DNA of 64,000 nt from Anabaena sp. FACHB-1237. Its GTDB lineage: Bacteria; Cyanobacteriota; Cyanobacteriia; Cyanobacteriales; Nostocaceae. This document shows, in pieces, positions 58,086 through 64,000 of the stretch; position 1 is the first letter of the stretch; every line of letters starts with the position of its first letter. The stretch lies in contig NZ_JACJPV010000006.1 in NCBI RefSeq assembly GCF_014696225.1, positions 113,987 through 177,986 on the forward strand. Reading direction: 5' to 3'. A model generated the notes under the pieces. It ran no database searches and was not told the origin of the DNA. It saw only the letters and a list, made by a program, of their open reading frames with translations. Position numbers and translations under genes: made by a program.

Positions 58086-60584
58086 ATGGATAACTGGCAA
58101 TTTCTCATCCAAAAACAGGGCGATCGCGGTTGGAATACTTTGGAGTCGTCTCATTTACAAATACTACCAGGAAAGTATCGCCTTTTGGCTCGTTCTTGGC
58201 TGGTGAATACTGATGTGGAGGTGCAGGTAACTCATACTGCTGCTGGGGAAGTACCTCCTAAGGAACGGGTACTTAAGCGATCGCGTCGCACTAATGCTGA
58301 TGGTTTAATGGCTGTAATTCCCTTTACCCAATTTAAACCGGGAATTTGGGAATTACGCTGTTGTGGAAATGTAATGTCAACAATGTTAGGTCAATCATGG
58401 CAACATACTCTCTATATTGAAGTTTTATCTCCTGTACCACCAGAATTACTATCTGATCCTGTTCCTGAAAATCAGGATCAGGCTCCATGGATAGAAAATG
58501 AAGTTAATATAGTAATGAATCCTCCGGTTAACCCGATGTGGTTACGAGGTCAAACTACTGAACAAATTTTGCAAAATTTATTAGATATCGCTTTACCTGT
58601 GGAAGATCCGGAGGTAACTCAAGAAGTTATCAATGATGTATTAACTTTACCAGATCCTTTGTTGGTAAATATCACTTTGGATCAAGAGACTTATGTGGCT
58701 AAATGGGGTAGTGGTTTCACTATTCATGGTTATGTGGAAATTAATGATCTGGAAAATTTGGCAGATGAAAAGTTGCAGATCAATAAGTTATCTAATTTGC
58801 AATTGGAAATTTCTTTAATCACACCTGCAAATTCACAAGTTATTAATCATATAGAACAGTCCTTCTCAGACAAAATTCTACCTTTTACTTTTACTTCTTC
58901 TATTGATATTTCTCCTAATTGTGAATCAAAATTGTTATTAGCCGATATTCACTTATATGGTATTTATGGAGAAGTTGATCAAGTTAAACTTTTAGGTAGT
59001 CATAGTTTTATTATTACGGCAGATATTACTGCATTATTAGCAGGACAAAATCAAAGTTCTCTGCCGGATAATTCCAAGGACAATAATGAAACTTTGCAAG
59101 AAAAGCGGGTTTTAAGCTTAGAACTTTTTAATGTGGCTAAAACTCCTAGTTTAGCCCAGTTTCATATTTTAAAACCTGCTGTTAAAAAAGTTTTTCCACC
59201 ACAAATTAAACCTGAAAGTATGGGTGAAGTGCTTGTTCCTAAATTACCTAGTTTACCACAAAGTTCATCATCTCACGTCGTTAATAAAAATTCTGTAAAA
59301 ATAATTTCTCCACCACCACCAATTAATTTAAGAAAATTGCAGATCAAACCTGTGAAAACCAGTTTTCCCTATTTGGTAAAGATTAAACCAAATCAGGATC
59401 AACTTCGTAAACATGGTCCTGTTTTGCCTGTCACAAAATCTAAAAAACAAGATGTACCTGTATTATTAGTGGGTTCTGAGGTAATTAATGAAAATTTACA
59501 AGAGGCTATTTATAATATTGATGAATTGCCAAGAGTTGATGATCCGTCTTTATTATCTGTAACTATATCTGAATCACAAAATCCTCCACATTTATTAGTT
59601 GATAATGATATTATGGATCAGTATTTGCAAGAAGCAATTACTAATATTCATGATGATCAAATAGTAGATAATTTAGCAGAAAATCTTGAGAAAAATCTCA
59701 GGAAAGATATTAATATTATTACTTCAGAAGTGCCAGATTTACCAGAATCAAATATTGCTAAATATCTGGATCAATCTGTTAATTTGGAAGTAGAAGTTAA
59801 TGAGGTCAATATTCAGGAAGTTCCAGAAAATAAATTGAGTTTTTCTCTATTACAACAGTGGAAAGAAAGAAGCAAAAATTCCATTTATCAACATATAAAT
59901 GTACCAGAAATCAATGAAAACTACCCAGAAGAAAATGATGTATTTGATATTGCTGAAAATATGCCTGTAGCCGAAATTGAAGCGGTTTCTGAACCTATAG
60001 AAGTATCTATTCCCACTCAGGAAATAACTCCAGCAGTAAAACCGTCTTGGTTATCTCAAGAAGTTGTTATTGATGATGTTTTTATGGAAAATGATTTTGT
60101 TAGGGAGGTTGCGGAAGAGAAAAAGGATAATTTAGCGGTTGAGGTAAAAATTGATGTTGTTGACTTTGGGATGATACAGTCTTTACCAACACCACAATTA
60201 TACTTATCAGAGGGTGAATTAATTGCAGGTAAGTCTATGATAGTGCGCTTTGAATTACCAATAATATTATCAGATGTAATTGTAAAGTTATGGATTGAAG
60301 ATTGTCAAACTCGCACTTTATTAAATGATGTTCATATTATTACAGATATACATTCAACCAGTTGGGGAACAATGGAAGGTGTGGCTAGTTTAATAGTACC
60401 CTATGGTTGTTTAGAAATGAGTCTAGGTGCGATCGCTTATCATCAAGTAACCCATCAAGAAAGTAATAAGGTAACAATACTCAAGAAAATTATACCTGCG
60501 GATTTGCCAAAGATGGATTTTGATGAGTTATTAGGTTTTAATCTAAATACTGATGATCATCTACCTGACTGTGGATATTTATAA
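58086..60584 (+). CDS. large conserved cyanobacterial protein of unknown function
   Basis: 832 aa, 27 bp after the previous gene. N-terminal ~130 residues form a beta domain (LPGKYRLLARSWLVNTDVEVQV, GIWELRCCGN), the middle is acidic and low complexity with NLQEAIYNIDE/YLQEAITNIHD repeats, and the C-terminal ~130 residues form another beta domain (PTPQLYLSEGELIAGKSMIVRFELP … LWIEDCQTRTLLNDVH). No signal peptide or membrane helix, so presumably cytosolic. The beta parts look Ig-like. Function unknown. Confidence 0.75.
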   Translation: MDNWQFLIQKQGDRGWNTLESSHLQILPGKYRLLARSWLVNTDVEVQVTHTAAGEVPPKERVLKRSRRTNADGLMAVIPFTQFKPGIWELRCCGNVMSTMLGQSWQHTLYIEVLSPVPPELLSDPVPENQDQAPWIENEVNIVMNPPVNPMWLRGQTTEQILQNLLDIALPVEDPEVTQEVINDVLTLPDPLLVNITLDQETYVAKWGSGFTIHGYVEINDLENLADEKLQINKLSNLQLEISLITPANSQVINHIEQSFSDKILPFTFTSSIDISPNCESKLLLADIHLYGIYGEVDQVKLLGSHSFIITADITALLAGQNQSSLPDNSKDNNETLQEKRVLSLELFNVAKTPSLAQFHILKPAVKKVFPPQIKPESMGEVLVPKLPSLPQSSSSHVVNKNSVKIISPPPPINLRKLQIKPVKTSFPYLVKIKPNQDQLRKHGPVLPVTKSKKQDVPVLLVGSEVINENLQEAIYNIDELPRVDDPSLLSVTISESQNPPHLLVDNDIMDQYLQEAITNIHDDQIVDNLAENLEKNLRKDINIITSEVPDLPESNIAKYLDQSVNLEVEVNEVNIQEVPENKLSFSLLQQWKERSKNSIYQHINVPEINENYPEENDVFDIAENMPVAEIEAVSEPIEVSIPTQEITPAVKPSWLSQEVVIDDVFMENDFVREVAEEKKDNLAVEVKIDVVDFGMIQSLPTPQLYLSEGELIAGKSMIVRFELPIILSDVIVKLWIEDCQTRTLLNDVHIITDIHSTSWGTMEGVASLIVPYGCLEMSLGAIAYHQVTHQESNKVTILKKIIPADLPKMDFDELLGFNLNTDDHLPDCGYL

Positions 60585-60732
60585 TACTATTAACTTTACA
60601 AAAGTTATCACAACTCAGCCAAAATCACAAAAACGTTACTAACTGTTAAAAATCTTGACAGTTTGGTAAATAAGGTGAAATTTTGCAGTAAGCTCTATTT
60701 GAATTGTAGTGTGACTTCACAGGAATTTTTCT

Positions 60733-60873
60733 ATGTCATCTTCTTTTTTCCCCACCATTTTGGCTTATACCCCTTTCTTGTCTTCTATCTTTGTTCCTTT
60801 GACTGGTTTAGTATTACCAGCAGTTATTTTCGCTTTCCTGTTCTCCTACATTGAAAGTGACAATATTGGTTAA
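60733..60873 (+). CDS. psaI: photosystem I reaction centre subunit VIII
   Basis: 46 aa, single helix: SSIFVPLTGLVLPAVIFAF, preceded by a short stromal part and ending FLFSYIESDNIG. This fits PsaI. PsaL is not adjacent. AGGAATTT ribosome-binding site before the start. A terminator hairpin region follows. Confidence 0.88.
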   Translation: MSSSFFPTILAYTPFLSSIFVPLTGLVLPAVIFAFLFSYIESDNIG

Positions 60874-61013
60874 TTTGGTAATCTCAGATAATCTAATTTG
60901 GTTATTGCTGATTTTTTCGTTATAGTATTTTATAGGCTAGTTCTACCAACCTATTAATTGCTATTACAACTAGCAAATCAGCTTAATCAAATTAATCAAA
61001 TTTACAAACCAGT

Positions 61014-61047
61014 AAAAAACCGCCCCTTGGTCTAAAGTGGGCGGTTT
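61014..61047. terminator. bidirectional terminator hairpin 1
   Basis: aaaaaaccgcccc / gggcggttt, 8-9 bp GC-rich stem with A/T flanks, between psaI (+) and psbEFLJ (-). Confidence 0.7.
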
Positions 61048-61107
61048 GAGGTTTTAAGGGATCAACTTAAATAAATTTAATTAAATTTACACTCCAGTTA
61101 AAATACA

Positions 61108-61150
61108 TCAAAAAACCGCCTAGCTGAGATTAATAAGGCGGTTTTAGTTT
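61108..61150. terminator. bidirectional terminator hairpin 2
   Basis: aaaaaaccgcct / aaggcggtttt with T-rich tail, end of the psbEFLJ transcript (minus) or readthrough protection for psaI. Confidence 0.7.
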
Positions 61151-61163
61151 ATCATTTTTAGTG

Positions 61164-61190
61164 TGTAGGGGTTTAGCACTGCTAAACTCT
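61164..61190. repeat. GGGGTTTAGCA…TGCTAAAC repeat
   Basis: Same inverted repeat family as at 16447 and 17684; a second half-copy lies at 61220-61233. Confidence 0.5.
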
Positions 61191-61238
61191 AGCTATGGTA
61201 AATTATAATTATAAATTAGCATTACTAAACCCTCTGAA

Positions 61239-61358
61239 TTACATTGAAGAACCTAAACCTACGTAAGAACCATAGAAAAAGATTCCTAAAACAGTAATTA
61301 CACCTAAACCGGCAATAGTACCGACGACCCACAGGGGAATTCTTCCACTTCCAGACAC
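61239..61358 (-). CDS. psbJ: photosystem II protein J
   Basis: 39 aa with GTG start preceded by [26 protein letters not shown]…[13 protein letters not shown] is a typical PsbJ. Single membrane helix; needed for PSII assembly and electron transfer. Separated from psbL by 182 bp with short repeats, longer than usual. Confidence 0.95.
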   Translation of the reverse strand: MSGSGRIPLWVVGTIAGLGVITVLGIFFYGSYVGLGSSM

Positions 61359-61540
61359 AGTTTTTTCTCCCTTAAATATAGATAAACAATGATCAACAGA
61401 GATTTGTAATAGTGAGTTACTAGGACAGCTATAACTCTTGTATTATCAGTATTTCCAGCATTTAGTCAATAATGTTTATTGCTGACTACTGACAGCTAAT
61501 AGCTGTATTTCCTAGCAACTAATACAGTAAGTTTTTCCAG

Positions 61541-61660
61541 TTAGTTAAAGAAGTAGCTAGAAAATAGAATACCTAGTACAAATACTAGTAACAATCCCAG
61601 GTATAAAGAAGTACGATTTAACTCTACTGGTTGTTGATTGGGGTTGGGCGTTCTTTCCAT
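61541..61660 (-). CDS. psbL: photosystem II protein L
   Basis: 39 aa: [21 protein letters not shown] then helix to SSYFFN. Typical PsbL; stabilises QA and the dimer. 9 bp from psbF. Confidence 0.97.
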   Translation of the reverse strand: MERTPNPNQQPVELNRTSLYLGLLLVFVLGILFSSYFFN

Positions 61661-61669
61661 GGTTTACTC

Positions 61670-61816
<147 letters not shown>

Positions 61817-62065
61817 TTACTTTCCGATAAATGTTTCTACTTGTTTTTTCGCTTCAAAACGGTTTTTCACAATGGGAACTTCTTGGCGTACTTGAGTAAA
61901 ATACTCGTTAGGACGAGGAGTTCCAAATACATCATAAGCTAGTCCAGTGCTAACAAATAACCAGCCTGCGACAAATAATGCGGGGATGGTGATGCTGTGA
62001 ATGACCCAGTAACGGATACTGGTAACAATGTCAGAAAACGGACGTTCTCCTGTAGTACCTGCCAT
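61817..62065 (-). CDS. psbE: cytochrome b559 alpha subunit
   Basis: 82 aa: [30 protein letters not shown] holds the haem His23; lumenal tail [21 protein letters not shown]. First gene of psbEFLJ. Upstream is a repeated segment (62148-62190 and 62192-62235, 'tttatcctgggaaa…gcgataaagcg…aactac'), part of its promoter region. Confidence 0.98.
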   Translation of the reverse strand: MAGTTGERPFSDIVTSIRYWVIHSITIPALFVAGWLFVSTGLAYDVFGTPRPNEYFTQVRQEVPIVKNRFEAKKQVETFIGK

Positions 62066-62147
62066 TTCTTATTTACCTTGAAAAGACTATGATTGAGTTT
62101 ATTATCCTACAAATAGAAAAAGTTACAACTAGCAACTTTTTTTATCA

Positions 62148-62240
62148 GAATTTATCCTGGGAAATTTTGCGATAAAGCGTAACTACAGAGTAATTACGAT
62201 TTATCCTGGGAAACTTTACGCTAAATCGCAACTACTAGAT
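62148..62240. repeat. imperfect tandem repeat of ~44 bp
   Basis: Two units sharing tttatcctgggaaa, taaagcg/taaatcg and taactac, between psbE and ycf48. Non-coding. Confidence 0.6.
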
Positions 62241-62242
62241 AA

Positions 62243-63256
62243 TTAGGATGGTAATTCGGTTGTTGTTTGGGGGTTATATTTGAGCAGTACTCCGCGATCG
62301 CCAATAATAAAACCTTGTTCTGGGTTGAAAAATACGATTTTGTAAAAGTTAGCTGCTACTTTCTCTACATATCGGTCTTTTTCCCAAGTTTTACCCCCAT
62401 CTACGCTGCGAAGTAAATTACCGCTACCTCCACTAACCCAGATTTCTTCCGGTGTACGGTAAGCTAGGTCTAATAGACCCCAACTTGTGGATAATTCTGG
62501 ATATTCTACCTCTAACCACTCATCGGGTTTTGCAGGATCGCTAAATTGTACTTGGCCTCCTCTAGCTAATAACCACAGTTGTCCGTTGTTACTAAAACCC
62601 ATGTTTTCTAAACGTCGGGAACTGTTGCGGTTATGGGGTGTCCAGGCTGTTTCTCCTGGTTGCCAAGTGGAATAAAAACTACCTTTAGCGGAAACTGCGA
62701 TATATTTGCCATCAAGCGATCGCTCCATGTTCCTGACTACACCTACGGCCGATTCTACCTTAGCTTGCCAATTTTGGCCACCGTTGGTAGTTTCATAAAT
62801 TGCTCCCACGTCTGTGGCTATCTCTGCTACATTGGGGGCGATCGCTTGTACAGTGATAGGATTACCTGGTAATTTTTCACTTAAGGGTATACGTGACCAG
62901 TTTTTTCCTTCATCAGTAGTATGTAACACTAAAGAAGGTTCACCTACTATCCAACCCTCTTGTCCTACAAATGCCACTGCATTAAAACGATATCTATTAT
63001 CATCTAATTGTGGTTCTAGTGATTGCCAAGTTGCTCCACCATCTTTAGTTTCTAGTAGAGTAGTATTACTTCCTACTAAATAACCATGTTGAGTATCACC
63101 AGTAAACGCAATATCTAACAGTTTGGCATTCGTGGGTATATTTATCACCTGCCAAGGATTATAGCCAGTTGAAGGAACATTACTACAACCTATACAGGAT
63201 ATGATAACTATTAATGCAGCAAGAAACCCTTGCCAATTTTTCAAAATTGCACCCAT
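62243..63256 (-). CDS. ycf48: photosystem II assembly factor Ycf48/HCF136
   Basis: 337 aa. Lipoprotein signal with ISCIGC. Seven-bladed propeller with repeated W-motifs (GGATWQSLEP, DEGKNWSRIP, GGQNWQAK, GGKTWEKD). Binds pre-D1 on the lumenal side during PSII assembly. Conserved neighbour of rubA and psbEFLJ. Confidence 0.96.
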   Translation of the reverse strand: MGAILKNWQGFLAALIVIISCIGCSNVPSTGYNPWQVINIPTNAKLLDIAFTGDTQHGYLVGSNTTLLETKDGGATWQSLEPQLDDNRYRFNAVAFVGQEGWIVGEPSLVLHTTDEGKNWSRIPLSEKLPGNPITVQAIAPNVAEIATDVGAIYETTNGGQNWQAKVESAVGVVRNMERSLDGKYIAVSAKGSFYSTWQPGETAWTPHNRNSSRRLENMGFSNNGQLWLLARGGQVQFSDPAKPDEWLEVEYPELSTSWGLLDLAYRTPEEIWVSGGSGNLLRSVDGGKTWEKDRYVEKVAANFYKIVFFNPEQGFIIGDRGVLLKYNPQTTTELPS

Positions 63257-63410
63257 TGGTATTACAGAATTTTAGATTTTAGATTTTTGTATTTTTGGAT
63301 TTTTGTATTTTATAGCTGACTGCGGAGTGGGGAGTCGGGAGTGGGGAGTCCGGAGAAAATTCTTTATTCTTTATTCTGACTACTGACTGCTGACTACTAA
63401 CTGCTGACTA
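63257..63410. repeat. short tandem repeat spacer between rubA and ycf48
   Basis: gagtggggagtcggga and gactactgactgctgac units (63319-63352, 63377-63410), both heptamer type. No gene. Confidence 0.6.
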
Positions 63411-63755
63411 CTATTGTAGTCCGTACAGACTAATAAAAAACAAAAATCCTAAAGCTAACATTCCAAAAATGAGAATGTTTTTTTGTCCAGGTGTCAGCGT
63501 GTTAACACCTAAACCATAGCTTAAATTTTCCTTAAAACCAGATGCACTACCAGCCGGTCCAATGTTCGCAAAAGCAGCTTTCTTAGCTGAACACACTGGA
63601 CAACGCCAGTTGACAGGTAATTCAGCAAATGCTGTTCCCGCTACAATATGATACTTGTCGTCTCCTTTTTCTGGTTCATAGACATAACCACAGGCGCGAC
63701 ACTCATAGCGGTCTAACTCTGGAGTTTCTACAGCCTGTTCAGCTTGTTCACTCAT
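63411..63755 (-). CDS. rubA: membrane-anchored rubredoxin
   Basis: 114 aa. Two CxxC knuckles, YECRACGYVYEP and WRCPVCSAKK, bind one iron; C-terminal helix ILIFGMLALGFLFFISLYG anchors it to thylakoids. Needed for PSII (and PSI) accumulation. Forms the conserved rubA-ycf48-psbEFLJ cluster. Confidence 0.97.
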   Translation of the reverse strand: MSEQAEQAVETPELDRYECRACGYVYEPEKGDDKYHIVAGTAFAELPVNWRCPVCSAKKAAFANIGPAGSASGFKENLSYGLGVNTLTPGQKNILIFGMLALGFLFFISLYGLQ

Positions 63756-63834
63756 AGTTTTATCGTCTTGCTAGTGGAAAATATTAACAATTATTAAGTT
63801 TACCATAGTAATCTAACAACAATATCTGATACTT

Positions 63835-64000
63835 TTAACCGAGACATTCCCTGACATCTGAGATATCGTGAATGTCCAGTACAACATTACCAACTGAGTT
63901 GATAAAGGTGGTATCCCACATTGCCTTGAGGAAAATCCCCAAAGCTCCATTAAAATCTCGCGGTATGTCATAACCGCAATTAGGGCAAACAAAGCTCTTA
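63835..64000 (-). CDS. TnpB C-terminus (partial, runs off the window)
   Basis: 54 codons: SFVCPNCGYDIPRDFNGALG carries the second half of the TnpB zinc finger and the DRDFNGA acidic RuvC motif (with P in place of D: IPRDFNGA). Continues past 64000. Unlike the tnpB at 54964; belongs to another IS605/IS607-type element. The state of the rest cannot be judged. Confidence 0.8.
   Translation of the reverse strand, partial: KSFVCPNCGYDIPRDFNGALGIFLKAMWDTTFINSVGNVVLDIHDISDVRECLG

Overview
The window is chromosomal DNA of a low-GC filamentous, heterocyst-forming cyanobacterium of the Nostocales (Anabaena/Dolichospermum-like). Evidence: photosystem genes (psbN, psaI, psbEFLJ, ycf48, rubA), a CpcT-type phycobilin lyase, the myxol-type carotenoid genes crtD and cruG, many HIP1 octamers (GCGATCGC), heptameric short tandem repeats, and above all hetF with a tandem array of NsiR1-type sRNA repeats beside it, a heterocyst-specific arrangement.

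Layout. 0-9.8 kb is an accessory region: a GUN4-bearing Ser/Thr kinase, AAA ATPase/DUF4276 (TOPRIM-like) cassettes, DUF29, DUF433, a DUF4209 HEPN-like gene coupled to a PIN toxin, and Uma2 genes. A degraded block at 2.3-4.3 kb repeats in the same order and strand the intact block Uma2-DUF4276-AAA-pgk at 7.2-11 kb, so an old segmental duplication is likely. 9.8-16 kb holds pgk, psbN, and a two-gene unit of a GrpE-like coiled-coil protein and a NYN-domain/Hsp70 fusion. 16.5-30 kb is mostly housekeeping: a GntR regulator, gltX, tRNA-Lys, an aldose epimerase, pdhA, nadA, crtD, cruG and an aminotransferase. 30-32.5 kb carries a kinase/FGE-lectin protein whose C-terminus has every hallmark of a diversity-generating retroelement (DGR) variable region, with no reverse transcriptase or template seen nearby. 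32.5-44 kb: aroA, trmJ-like, an aldo/keto reductase, an AccI-type restriction-modification pair, cobS, tgt, a helicase-like gene, a damaged HigA-like gene and tRNA-Cys. 44-50 kb: cpcT, the pstSCAB phosphate operon with a Pho box, and glnB. 50-56 kb: a glutamate-cysteine ligase-like gene, hetF, and the NsiR1 array, which is split by an IS605-type tnpB remnant. 57-60.6 kb: a three-gene operon of unknown function starting with a lipoprotein. 60.7-64 kb: psaI, psbEFLJ, ycf48, rubA, and the end of another tnpB.

How the genes work together: rubA-ycf48-psbEFLJ is a PSII assembly cluster; pstSCAB imports phosphate under Pho control; the NsiR1 copies are transcribed opposite to hetF and several have a DIF+-like TCCGGA box, consistent with regulated heterocyst development; the GrpE-like/NYN-Hsp70 pair looks like a dedicated chaperone system attached to a putative RNase. 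Most intergenic space is occupied by small mobile elements: TIR-bounded MITEs, covarying 31-37 bp palindromes and heptamer repeats. All calls come from reading the sequence; no database search was run.
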